This document shows positions 12,216 to 23,565 of a stretch of DNA of 64,000 bases, piece by piece. The stretch comes from Ochotona curzoniae. Lineage: Eukaryota > Chordata > Mammalia > Lagomorpha > Ochotonidae. The notes under the pieces were generated by a model that saw only the letters and a program-made list of their open reading frames with translations, ran no database searches and was not told the DNA's origin. The translations under genes were made by a program, and so were the position numbers. Every line of letters starts with the position of its first letter. Position 1 is the stretch's first letter. Location: NCBI RefSeq assembly GCF_017591425.1, contig NW_024465751.1, positions 5,828,001 through 5,892,000 of the forward strand. The letters are read 5' to 3'.

Positions 12216-12267
12216 GTATGTGTAGCTCTGTGATTCCTTTCTTGATAAACACCATCCACAGGACCAG

Positions 12268-12460
12268 AGCTGTGCCATAGAAGGCGAAGCCACCGCCTGC
12301 ATGCCAGCAGCATCCCATATGGGCACCAGTTCCTATCCTGGCTGTTCTACTTCTAATCCAGCTGTTTGCTAACATGCCTCAGAAAGCAGAAGATAATCAA
12401 GTACATGGCTCCCCTACCATTGCCATGGGAGAGCTGGACAGTGTTGCAGACACCTGGCTT
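12268..12460 (+). mobile_element. Old CSINE, 3'-truncated, sense
   Basis: Recognisable parts are GCCACCGCCTGCATGCC, GCATCCCATATGGGCACCAG, CTGGCTGTTCTACTTC, ATCCAGCTGTTTGCTAACATGCC and CAGAAAGCAGAAGATAATC. The pyrimidine-rich 3' third and A-tail are missing, so the copy is truncated or rearranged. Confidence 0.7.
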
Positions 12461-13835
12461 TTTTTTGCAAAGGGGTGTTTGTACTCCTGGGTGTTCTTCA
12501 GAGTCTCCCACATGCTGCTGACAGACCCAGAACCTTTCCCAGTTGCCATGAGAAAACCCAGTACAGTTCACAGGAATCCCTTCCACAAACTTTTCACGTT
12601 CCTTTCTCCTGCACAAGGCTGTCAGCTGGCACAAACCAGAAACAGCATAGCAGGAAAGGTGCTCCAAGACCACGCAATCCCAGACTCTCCAAGAACAAGA
12701 TTGCAGGCACTTAAGACATAACTGTGGAAGCAAACTGAGTGCACAGACTTTCCTATCTAGCCCGGAGGCCTGTGTGTGCTCAGACACTGTTCGTGAACTT
12801 GCTGTGAGGCCTTGAGCAAGTTCTGGACCTACTGTGACCTCATCTCCTAACCAGGAGGTATGAAGCAGGGATTACAAAGGAGTCCTAGAGGTTCGGCAGT
12901 GCTCTTCCTTTCTACGTACTGGGACTGAGCAGTTGATCTACACCTTATGTCAGTGCCAACCCAAAGCAGCTAGGAAAACAGCTGCTTCGGCCTGCCTCAA
13001 GCGGCCCTGGAGCTGGCCTGTGGCAGAGTAGGTTGTGGATCTCGTAGTGTTCAGCACATGCCACGAAGAGCATCCCATCTTCTAAAGGCTCCCTAGCCCC
13101 AGCTGTCGTTATTTCTGTTCTGAAAGCCACACTCCAGGTAGGGGTGGAAGTGGGAACTGGGGACTAACTGAGCAGACAAGACCCAGCCCCCATGGGACTA
13201 ACTCCCAAGGTTCTCTCGTCCCTGTGGGAGTTAACCCCCTGTTCTCTCCAATTCATCACCCCATTCTCCGCCCTTTCCACAAGAAGCCAAATTTTGGCTT
13301 TCCACTGGAGAAAGGCTCTTTCTGTTTGCTGACTTAACTGTTGGTCATCAGTGGGTGGACACCCATTCCAGTAACAAATATCCAACCCACAATCAGCCTG
13401 GGACATATGTGTCAGGAATTCTCCAAAAGTAAGCATTCATTACCCAAAAATTCACCAGGTTCCCTGTCCACCAAGTCAAGTCTCCCAATGCCTAGCCAGA
13501 GCAGTCTACCAAGGAGCTTTCCTTCCAAGAGTTTGGGGCCCATCTCAGCCAGCGAACACTCAGGTCATCATGATTTAAAGAGACCCAAAACAGGCAAAGT
13601 GGAGTCAGAACACATCCCCTGGAAGGTAAGTGCACACACTAGTTCCCCACACCAGCAGATGGTCCCTGCAGTGTCTGTGGGCAAGCCCTAAACAGTTTCT
13701 GCACACATCCTTTTATGTCCCACTTATAGCCTTAGCTTTACACTTCCATACGGGGAAGCCACAGCCAGCCCTTTGCTGGAAACCAAGGACTCTTTTGGGG
13801 CACAAGTAAGAGACAAGACAGCCAGGTGGCCTCAG
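12461..13835. other. Mostly unique sequence; MIR-like relic at 12795-12870
   Basis: ACTTGCTGTGAGGCCTTGAGCAAGTTC followed by TGACCTCATCTCC matches the MIR core in sense orientation and is the only repeat seen. No exon is recognised. Confidence 0.45.
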
Positions 13836-13837
13836 AC

Positions 13838-13930
13838 TCTAGATTTGCACTGTCCAATGGAGAAGCTACAAGCCACATGGAGAGGTGGAAATTTAGATCC
13901 ATTAAAAACCAATTTCCATGTACACTGTAG
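13838..13930 (+). mobile_element. hAT-type miniature DNA transposon relic
   Basis: TTTGCACTGTCCAATGGAG, AAGCTACAAGCCACATGG and a run like 'aaatttaaatccattaaaa' follow the common MER element whose terminus reads 'ctgtccaat...gccacatgtggct'. I am sure of the pattern but not of the exact family. Orientation is given as read. Confidence 0.5.
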
Positions 13931-15563
13931 TCAGTTGGTTGGTCGGGGTAGCCCCACTGTAACCATGCAGTATCACCAAATTACTGGGGTGACTGCTTCC
14001 AACAGTGCAGGTCATTGGGCGCTTCCCCACTAGGATGCTCTACTTAACTCCCAACACCTGCTCTGGACGTTACAAAGAGGCAAAGCCCCTTTCTTGTTCC
14101 ACACCCCAACTTCTCCCCCCAACTCCACATTTCCTAGAAGTGTGGTGGAAAACATCTCCACAGAGGGAGAAATAGGCCATTGCTCAGGAACCCAAACACG
14201 TGAGACCTCCACACAGCTCTGTCACACTCTGGGAATGTGGTTCTAAGCAATTCTGACTGCCCTGGCAAGAAAAACACTCATTTGATAGAGCTTGCACTCT
14301 CCTGATGCTGTTGTTAACACTGCTTCCTCATTATGAACACACCCACTCTACTGATTAACTCATACTCACGGGAACTCTTAGTAATACACTTAATCGAATG
14401 TAACCCAAGCAAGCCACAGTCTCCATTCGGCCCTCCAATTCACTTACTTATTGTGGCATTCCCTTTCCTTAGATTCCTAGTTGTCGTCAGGTGACATCAG
14501 GATAGTCTTTTCAAAAAAGCAAATCCAGTAATTTCTTCCAAGGTGTGCATGATGGTAAATCCAGGAAGATTCAGACAGCAAGACCTGGAGTGGCCTTGCA
14601 CAGCCTGTTCATCTCCTACCCATCTGGCTCTATACCCAACTCCAGGGGCAGCTCAGACTTCACCCTGCACTGTGCCTCTGCAACCACTGCTCTTCCTTGC
14701 CTCGACGGCCTCAGCAAAGCCTTGTAATTGGGCTTCAGATGCCATCACATCTTTGAGGGGCAATGACCCTCAATTCACAATCAGGAAAGCTTTATCCATG
14801 CTTTCAGGGCCCGTGGGGAAGGTCCCTACAGGTTTGCATAACCCTATGCTTTGCCCAGGCACTGAAGGAGGGCAGGCAACTCCCTGTGACTCCCCAATGC
14901 AAAGAACAGAGCAGAAAATGACCCAATCCACAGCCCGCTCTCGCAGTGCTTAGCTGTCAGCTGAGACTTGGACATTCGCTTGGAAATGGGCTAAAAGGTA
15001 GTGGTGGCAGCAGCTCTCGCAGAAACCCTAACTGCGTGACACGTGCCTGCTCCTGATATTAGTGGCAGGCAGGTGTAAACCAAGCAAGGACTCTGAAATC
15101 CAGGATAGTCACCTGGCTGTGAGGGAGTTGGGAACAAGCCAGTCTTTAGGCTCCTTGTGAACTTTCTAGAATCTACCTTCCTGGTAACAAACGCACTCTT
15201 TGTCACTTGGCTGGGAAATGCCACTGCTGATGTCCACCCGATGGGCCCCTCAAGAGACCAACTTCACTACTCCGACCCAGGACAGAGCCTCCACCTGCAC
15301 AGACTGGCAGCAAGGCAGCACTAAGCCAGGGAAACTATCAGCCAGTCTGAAATACACGTTTGGACAGTGCACCCACTTGGCAACAAAACATCAATGCCAA
15401 GTGAGGCAGACAGCGGATTCTAGGTGTGATTCTTGCAACCTTTACTAGTGTGAGTGTTAAATCATATCAAAAACTTTAGTGATTTAAGTTTTAAAAATTA
15501 TACATATGCTAGACAAGAATAAACTTATACCAGTGAAAGATAGAGCATTAAGATACATGATCT
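13931..15563. other. Unique sequence, no gene recognised
   Basis: No exon or repeat is recognised. Bases 15450-15560 are A/T-rich, with TAAGTTTTAAAAATTATACAT. Confidence 0.5.
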
Positions 15564-15892
15564 GGGGAACCAGCACTGCGGCATAGCGAATTAGGCCACT
15601 GCCTGCTGCATCGGCATCCTACAAGGGCACTGGTTAGAGGCCCACTGCTCCACTCTGATCTAGTTCCCTGTTAATGCATCTGGGAAAGCAGCAGAGATGG
15701 CCCTAACACTTGGGTCCCTGAACCCACGGGAAAGATCTAGAAGTTGCTGATTTCTGGTTTCAGTCTTGTCCAGCCCTGGCTGTTGTAACCATTTGGGGAA
15801 TGAACCAGCAAATGAAAGATCTTTCTCTCTGTCTCTCCTTCTAATTCTGCCTTTCAGATAAGTAAACTAAATCTTTTAAATAAATAAAAGAC
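15564..15892 (+). mobile_element. Old CSINE, sense
   Basis: The head GGGGAACCAGCACTGCGGC and body GGCATCCTACAAGGGCACTGG, TGGGAAAGCAGCAGAGATGGCC, TTGGGGAATGAACCAGC and ATCTTTCTCTCTGTCTCTC are the older CSINE form. The tail is AAATCTTTTAAATAAATAAAAG. Divergence is high across its length. Confidence 0.88.
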
Positions 15893-18205
15893 ACACGGTC
15901 GGAGCTTCAACATCCCCAGGAGGGCAGGGCCTGTATGTAATGGGTTATCCACAGAACAACCCACTCCTCAGAACCTGTGCACATGACACTGACCGGGTAA
16001 ATGCCTTTGCATACAGAATTAAGTACAGATGAGACGCTCCAGAAATGGGACAGGCCCTAAATCTCATGGCAGTGTCCTTGCAGGACCAGGGGAGAGCTGG
16101 ACACGAAGACAGACACACAGAGGAGGGACTCCAGGAGCCTCCTGAAGCTGGGCAGCAGAAAGGATTCTGCTCCAGAGCCGGTCAGAGCGAGAAAGAACTT
16201 TGCCAATGCCTCAAGTTCAGGCTCCTGATCTCCACAATGACATTTCTGTCCCCTGCATCCAGCCAGTTTGTAATGGTTGGGTACAGAAACCATAAGAAAG
16301 TAACATGGTAGGAGAAAGCCAGGGCCTGACCCAGCTCAGATGTCTGAACCCAACAGGCTGAGCCCCTGCTGCAGCCCTGTCATCCAGCTCTGAGCCGGTC
16401 AGTGGAGATAGAACCCCTCACTCATTTCTCTATTCCCAGACACAGCACAGTGATCTGTGGCATATATCCAATTAAACCAGTGCCTAATCAGGACCATCCG
16501 GCACTGTGCAGTATCGCAGGAAGCTGAGATAATGATAGCCCATCACGATTTCTTTCTTTTTAAGAAACCAGAAAATGATAATCAATGCCTCAGGTGTTGC
16601 ATCTGCAAAGTGGTGACAGACTCCAGAATGGGGCTGACAGGAAGGAAGTGCCTCCAAGCCACCCCCACAGAGGCCCCAGTGATAAGTGTTCCCCCTTCCC
16701 TATCTTGTGCTTGCTGATTTCCCTATCAGGGAGCATCCATCCAGAAGGCACATTGGTGACAAGCTCTGCCACCAAGATCCTATCTGCCACCAACTGAACT
16801 TCAAAAGCATGTTTATCTGCAGCACCCACCTGCAGGAAGGTGGATTCCTATCCTCTCCTGGTAATCCTTTTCTTCTGGCCTTCTCAGGCATCCCCACCCC
16901 GTCTTATCTGCAGTGGCCCTTAGCTGTTGTCTTTCTAGGAAGGGTGTCTCCTATCTAGGGCCCTCCAGGAGGCAAGAGACCAAGGAGAACCATGGAAGAG
17001 AGGGCCTCCCAGGCCCATGACCTGGCTCAGACCACAGGTCTGCTACCCTCTGGCTACATGACCAGGGTCCAATCAGCCCATCTCAGACTTAACTTCCCCA
17101 GTGTTCTCCACTGTTCTAGCAAAGAGGTGGGCTCAATGCCCCTTCAACTTGAACACTACAAAAGTAAGGGCCGTAGGGCTGGGCTGAACAAACCAGACAG
17201 ACACCAGACTGTCTGCAAAAGAGGGGAACAAGTAAATAAGAAATTGTGTTTCCAGGAATTACACTACCTTGAGCTTGCTGCTGCATCTGAGCCATACCAA
17301 CATCAAGTGCAGCAGAAAGGCAAGCACGGGGAACAATTGAGTGCCAGCTCCCTGTTTTGGGAACAAGTTAAGCCTAATGAGAATTTGGCCTGTGCCCTCT
17401 TCTGTTTGTTGGACTCAGGTTTGCTGAGAGCGTCCAGCCCAGAAGCTGCAGCTGAGGCTCCCAGGGGCTGCTCATCTAGGCCTTAACCTCTTCTACCATT
17501 TCCTGTCTGGCTTGTTCTCAGCCCCCTTGAACCTCCTGCACCAAACACAGTCAGTAGTTGCATCCAGCACAGAAGAACATGGGCTCCACGCTTCCTCTCC
17601 TAGAGGAGTCTGCTGAGAGATGAGACCCTAACAGGCTAGGTACTATGTTACCACAGAATCTAACAAGAATTGGAATATAGGAGTTGATTTGTCAGATCTT
17701 ACCCAATACATAAGTAAAATGGAAACCTGAGAAGTCATCAAAGGGCTGATACACAGAACCATTAAGTGACTTGAACGTCCTCACATGACTGTGCACATCA
17801 ATGGTATCCCCGGACTTTCTCCTTGTACTCCTTTGAAGCTTCAGAGGGACATCCTGCTCTACACCCACCCCACCCCACTCCACTGAAACCAGGACAGACA
17901 TGTAGGGCTATTCAGCAACACGTGAGGACCTAGGCCACCTACCGCGGGACTGCCAACTTGGCTGCTGACAACCTATGCAACCAGACAACGTACTAAAAGC
18001 CCCCCAGTTCAAAAGTACCCATCCTACGGTGTGTTCTGAGGATTTTTCTGAGTGAAACCACACTGTGCACTCGGAGCTAGCCTGCACCACAGCACCCACA
18101 ACCATCAGCTGTTGGATGTCTCTCACCACCACTGTCATCCAACGTCATGGAATGTGGTGACGAACATGGAAGGGTCATGATGCGGATCTCAGACTGTAGT
18201 GCAAT
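15893..18205. other. Mostly unique sequence; one exon-like stretch on the minus strand
   Basis: No repeat is recognised. On the minus strand 17882-17703 is an open 180-nt segment bounded by an acceptor-like and a good donor-like site (see findings). The open frame at 16992-17486 on the plus strand begins in a reasonable start context but matches nothing I recognise and is consistent with chance. Confidence 0.4.
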
Positions 18206-18209
18206 GACA

Positions 18210-18350
18210 CCCTTCAAATTTTGGGCTCAGAATCTTAAGTCATCAGGTAAAATCCTGGCTCCCTCACCCTGGGTGGCTGCTGGGACATTCATTTCCTCTT
18301 TGTACTTTGGGATCCTCATCTGGACAATGTATCTGGAAGTTTGCAATCTT
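18210..18350 (+). repeat. MIR relic, sense
   Basis: AAATCCTGGCTCCCTCACCC, a decayed middle, ATTTCCTCTTTGTACTTTGGG and CCTCATCTGGACAATG keep MIR core order. Old and without ends. Confidence 0.4.
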
Positions 18351-18914
18351 CCTTCAAAGGAGGATGAGAAGACAGGAAGCATACGGTTCTGTGCAGCCAC
18401 TCAACCCTTCCATCAGCATAGTGCTTTGGGGACTCCTCACCCTTGCTCCTGCCTCCCTGCAGCCTGTCCAGTTGGCCTCTCTCTCTTCCTGTCAAGCCAT
18501 TCAGCTCTGATCACTCAGCTAGGCTGGTGGTGCCAGGCCCTGAGAACTGCGGTTTAGATCTGAGAACACATCGATCCCAGCACGGGCTGGTTCCTGTCCA
18601 GAGCCTGGCCCTGTGGAAGAAGGAACCAGAGTGTACATCCCTCCCTGCTCGCAAAGGTGCTTGCCGGGTACAATGCACGGGAGTGTGTGGGAGTGCATCC
18701 TCAGGTCACAGCGGCCTCCGCTGCACACTGTGAAGGCCCTGAGCGGTATGACCCCAGGAAGGCTCCTCTGACTTTCAGTGCCTTCTCCTACAAAAATGGG
18801 GATCTTGTTCCCCAGGCCTGCAGGTAACACTGACACTGAAATTGAGGACTGAGGAAGAGGAGTGGTCAAAGCCCTTTACTCTTCACTAAGCCCAGGGTTA
18901 TGCTCAAAAGACAG

Positions 18915-19025
18915 ATTCTGCCAGCCCTGGGCTATGTAACCTTACGCAGATTCCTGGAGACCTCTATATCTCAACTTGGACATTTGCAGAACAACAATGT
19001 AACAAGAGCTCAGGGAAGGACATAC
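18915..19025 (+). repeat. MIR relic, sense
   Basis: TTCTGCCAGCCCTGGGCTATGTAACCTTACGCAGATTCC and CTCAACTTGGACATTTGCAGAACAACAATG match the MIR core ('tgtgaccttgggcaagttacttaacctc...tgtaaaatg'). Confidence 0.5.
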
Positions 19026-19096
19026 AGTGTAAAAACTACGTAGGTACAAACTGCTTTCCTTGAAATGAATACATGGGTAGGATGAAGAGACCTGGC

Positions 19097-19110
19097 GGGG
19101 GGGGGGGGGG
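19097..19110 (+). repeat. Poly(G) tract of 14 bases
   Basis: An uninterrupted G14 run is followed at once by TGCTATAAAAAAGG. Pure G runs this long are uncommon and unstable. The tract may also be an assembly or sequencing weak point. Confidence 0.95.
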
Positions 19111-19839
19111 TGCTATAAAAAAGGAACAAGTTTGGGCTGTTCCAGAGCACAGAACTGACCCTGGGCACCCCGACCAGGTGACATCAGACACAGGGCGGAG
19201 GGAGACTCAGTAGCTTTGCTAAGTGGAGGAATCCATCAACCCAGATTCATTCTAAAATAGCATGATCTTGGGGAAGTTCCTGCAGCTTTCTGGACAGGTA
19301 AGTGACACCCACAGGTGCCCTGTGAGACAAAAGGACAACAGGAGCGAGGATCTGTATAGTACAGCCAGCACACGACAATCGGACCATGCTTCACCAAATA
19401 TCACCTACGTGGGCGAAGACGCAGGCCCAGCCAGACCTCTCCCTCTTCTAAGAATGATACTCAAGAACATTCTGAGACCTAGAGGAGAGAGAGGGTCAGC
19501 TTGAAACCAAGGCAATTTTTTTTCCTGAGTGCTTGCTAAGGAATGATAAAACACTGCTATGATTTGATTTTGCTGGTGGTCTATTTGCTAGCAATTAGTT
19601 ATTGAAAATAAGTACTATTTAAACTTTTTTGGGCATTTTATTTTCACTCAAAGTTGCATCTTTGGTATTTGCCATTTCACTCAGAAGGAGAAACAAGGTT
19701 TTTGGCCTATTTATCCAGACTATGGCACAAACCAACCAAACCCCAAAAAACCCAATGGTGCTAGACATCAAGAAGCCTACCAAGAAATGGCTCACAACAG
19801 ATTCTTTAGAATAAACGGAGGGACACGTTTCATGAATGA

Positions 19840-20025
19840 ACAAAGGAGATATAGATTCAGGCTACTTCTGTATCTTGGAGCTTCAGGTCCAACTTCCTTT
19901 TCTGTACAATGGGAGCATACTACCTGCCAAAAGTATCTCCTGGTGAATTGGGGAAGGTATGGACCGTGCTCCTGCTGCATCTGGAAGAGTGGCTGATGCA
20001 TTCTAAATGCTCAGTGCATGCCAGC
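19840..20025 (+). repeat. MIR relic, sense
   Basis: TTCAGGTCCAACTTCCTTTTCTGTACAATGGGAGCATACTACCTGCC and the tail ATTCTAAATGCTCAGTGCATGCC fit MIR core and 3' end order. Confidence 0.4.
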
Positions 20026-20059
20026 TATTCTCTAGCCTTCCATCTAGCTCGTCAGTCAC

Positions 20060-20312
20060 CTCCTGATAAACAGATTCTAGAAGAACCTGGATTTAAATCC
20101 TGGCTCCATTCCCAATTCCAGCTTCCCCAACGTGCTGCTGGGCGGCAGGGTGACGGCTCATCTACTCAGGCTCCTTCCACTCATTCGGGAGACTGAGACT
20201 GTGTTCCAGGCTCTGGACTTCGGCCTGACCCCACTCTGATGTGGAAGATATTTTGGGAGTGGGCCAGCAGGTGGGAGATTCCCTTTGTTTCTCTTTCAAG
20301 TAAATAAAAAAT
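20060..20312 (+). mobile_element. Old, decayed CSINE, sense
   Basis: Weak body matches (GGATTTAAATCCTGGCTCC, then ATTCCAGCTTCC) are followed by ATTCGGGAGACTGAGACTG and a 3' end of GTTTCTCTTTCAAGTAAATAAAAAATTTAG. The 5' head is not clear. It is one of the most diverged copies here. Confidence 0.6.
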
Positions 20313-21247
20313 TTAGATGTACATACATATTCTAGAGAGCTTTGTTTTTTACAGAGATAACAGACTTGGGGTGGGGTCAGGTTCTTAAGGGTGACTTGAA
20401 CCGGGCACGTGCAATGTCAGATTCATTGGATACCCACACGTTTCCTGCCGAGACAAGTAAAATTTTCACACGCGGAGGCTGTGCGGAGGAGACCTTCCCA
20501 CAGATCAGAGCCAAGATTCCCCAGAACTAGGGAGAGACAGGTCCAAGCGTTTGCAGTAAAAATGAGTGACACTGCATTACCATGCTCAAGGCCACATTCC
20601 AGGCAGGCCCTTTTCCCCACCCACTGAGGAACATCAGAGCATGGCCTGAGAGCAGATGTAGCTTGCCACGGGAAGACTTGCTGCCTCACTGAGGTCCTTA
20701 ATCTGACTCTCAACTGACTTATCTGAAAATGGAGGTGGGGTGCAAGGAACATTTGGGAATGGCCAAGAGGTTGGAATGAAGTAAACACCCAAATCCACTG
20801 GTTCATTCTAGGACACATATTGAAGGGATTGGAGCAGGACAGATCTCCAAAATGCAAAGCTAGCCTCTACTGCAGTGCAGGAGGAGGCCTGCAGCCTGCA
20901 AGGAGGGCGGGCACTCCACAGGCCTGGGGGCCGTTCTGCTGAGCAAGCAACAAGCAGCACATGTTAATGTGGCCTTACAGCTCAGGGAGCTCAAAGGGCT
21001 TCCACAGACATGATCTCACTGGGATGTGTTTTATTAGCTTCTAAGACAGGTTAACAGGTTCTTCTGTCTCTGCTGAGACAGTGAAACTGCACCCATCCCC
21101 ACCCCCGTTCCTACCTTCCTACCTGGCTTCCTGGACACACAAAGGCCAGGGCATCCTTTGAGAGCCTGCTTCAATGACAAAGACCCAGGATGTATTGTTC
21201 CTCAGTTTCTCTCGAGTGCTAGGAAGTGCACAAACTAGATAGTTATT
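20313..21247. other. Unique sequence, nothing recognised
   Basis: No exon or clear repeat. A short region near 20690-20735 (ACTTATCTGAAAATGGAGG) hints at a MIR core but is too decayed to annotate. Confidence 0.45.
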
Positions 21248-21396
21248 GTTTTTTTTTTAAAGATTTATTTATTTTTCTGGCAAAGTCAGATATACAGAAA
21301 GAAGTAAAGACAGAGAGGAAGATTTTCCATCCATTGACGCACTCCCCAGTCTGAAGCCAGGAGCATGGAGCCTCTTCCAGTTCTCCCACGAGGGTA
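21248..21396 (-). mobile_element. CSINE, 5'-truncated, antisense
   Basis: The + strand shows the antisense tail TTTTTTTTAAAGATTTATTTATTTTTC, GCAAAGTCAGATATACAGAAAG, ACGCACTCCCCAG and GAAGCCAGGAGC, then breaks off after CCAGTTCTCCCACGAGGG. The tRNA-like head is missing, as expected from incomplete reverse transcription. Confidence 0.9.
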
Positions 21397-23290
21397 AGAA
21401 ACTGCCTAAGGCAGCATGAAATTAATTCTGTCAGGAGCAGAGAACAGGGGAAGGGAGGCTTTAGGGCAGCCTGGCCCCTCTCCATGCCATCTGCTCGCCC
21501 GAGGGTGAGATGGAGCAGGCAGCTTTCCCCTCCTGGGTCCCATCCCATACTAACAGGAGAGCACAGTTTGGGCACAGGCAGGAGTGTTGAGGACACTGCT
21601 GCTATTACTACTGCACCCCTTTAGCTCATGCTCTTTCTTCTCCTTCTAGGGTTCTCCTCCTCCTGTGAGACCTGCTGTCCCTTAAGCCCCAGCCCTGTGC
21701 TGTGATGCCACCTTCCTTTCAATTATTCTGATGCCTGCATCAGCTCCACCCCCTGGCTACCTTGGGGTTCCAACCCAGGCTTTCCCCCTGAGGCCACTGC
21801 AGACCCAACTATACAGCAGATACTGTGGGGACCATTTCCAGGTAGACAGTCCTTAGCTTAGAATAATTGAGTCTCAGCAGTGCAGTGACGCAGGGGCGGA
21901 GTGAGGTGAGCATAGCCAGGAAGACATCTCCAGGGGAGCCTCCATCCCCACTTCAATCATCTCAGGCTTCAACTCATGTTCAGGGGTGAAAACACACCTC
22001 ACATTTCATTCCCTGCAGAAAATGCTAAGCAGCTGGACTATGGGAGGAGTCCTCTCACCCACTCCCTCCCTGCGGACACCAGAGGGCTATCACAGAGAAA
22101 CTGGATCAAAGCCAAGGCTTGAATGTTGGGTACATGTGCAAAGAGCAGGCGAGATGTGTCCTAAGCCTGGGTTCTCTTCGATGGCAGTCAGCCACTCTCA
22201 ATCCCATCTCCACTTCCAGCCGCTGCCAGCCGTCTCATCCTGCCCTCCGCTCAGCTCTTCTCCGTTAAGCAAGTTCACCGTGCCTGGCAATCCCAGTCTT
22301 CCTCCTGGTGATCATCTGAGAGTGTCCTCAGTTGGAGGCAGTGTGTCACAGCATGTCACAGTGTGTCACAGCTCACACAGTTAAGTTTGTGCACACTTTT
22401 CTATTCCTCTCAGGAGGCCCCAGCTGGCTCTCCTGCTACATCATCAATTTGTGGTGAAGGGCTTGACAGCCTGTCAGGTCCAGGAGCCAGCAGTCCAGGA
22501 GTGCCCGGGCCACAGTCTCCCAATGTGTGCACAGGGGTGCCAAGAACTTAGTCTGTGGGGACCTGGCATGTAGTAGCCCTCGCTAAGGTCAGACAACTCC
22601 AGCTGTTGGTACTCAGGTCCTGAGCCAGCACTCTCATCAGAAAGGCATACACGAGGCATACCTGTTTCAGAAGTTTATTGAAAGGATTAAGTAAGAGGTG
22701 GGGAACATGCTTGGGTCAGTCTTTAATACTTACTAGGTGTGCAGGAAAGGAGAGCTTGTGCTGCTTGAGTAAGAGCAGAATCGGTGCCCTAGGGCAGTCT
22801 TTCTGGGCTTCCAGAACAGCAGGGTCGGGGCTGTCCTCAGCTGGAACAAGAAGAGACTCTGGCTGGGAATGGAGACACAGCCACTGGCTGGCCCCCGCTC
22901 AGGGTGATGTGTTTTTACCGTAAGGGCTGAGTAACTCCACAGCAGCGCTGGCCTCCCAGTCCCTGGGGCCTGATACTCAGCAGCCCATGATGAGCCATGC
23001 TTCATAGGAGAGGCAGAGACTCCAACTCTGAAATTGCAGCCACTGAGACAGGCAGCCTGAGAAGTGTGAGGCTTGGCCACGCTCACAGGGTGTGCGTTTA
23101 CTGGAAGCCACTCTCTTGGGTCAGGAGGGCATGGCAGGTCTGGAGGAGAGGCGACGTGACTGCTGGGCCAGAAGCCAAAGGCAGTGAAGAGGGGGGTAGC
23201 AGCTGGAGACTGATGGGAGGCAGGAGGAAGGAGGGGGACCTTTTGTACTGCTGAGTGGATAGGAGACTTGTTCATGGCCACTGTGTCCAT
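21397..23290. other. Unique sequence; short 10-bp tandem repeat at 22341-22370
   Basis: Three tandem units of about GTGTGTCACA lie at 22341-22370, the middle one reading GCATGTCACA. On the minus strand a CAATAAAC motif near 22675 lies about 60 bases past the stop of a 185-codon open frame (23290-22733) whose composition does not look like a real protein. No exon is recognised. Confidence 0.5.
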
Positions 23291-23294
23291 CCCT

Positions 23295-23565
23295 TAGGGT
23301 GGTCATGACCAATCGCCACACTCTGGGCAGCTTGGACACAGACATCAGTTTTCTCACAGCTCTGAGACTCCAGGTCCATGATGGGACATCTACAGACCAG
23401 ACCTCTCTCCTGAGCCCAGAGACTCTCCACAGCAGGTGTCTGTGTCCCCAAGGTCACCAGTCGATGCAATTAGTGCCCACCCTAAAGACTTCATTTAACC
23501 TAATTACCCACTTAAATAACCCATTTGCAAACATATGATTGGGTACATGGTGACAATCCAGGTTG
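23295..23565 (-). mobile_element. MLT1-type MaLR LTR, antisense
   Basis: GTTTTCTCACAGCTCTGAGACTCCAGG in the 5' part and GTGTCTGTGTCCCCAAGG, AGTGCCCACCCTAAAGACTTC and TTAACCTAATTACCC in the 3' part follow antisense MLT1 in order. It is decayed and shows no flanking internal sequence. Confidence 0.62.

Noticed and set aside
16992..17486. 164-codon plus-strand open frame with a fair start context
   Set aside because: No similarity to a known family and no conserved motif. Kept only as an unassigned frame.
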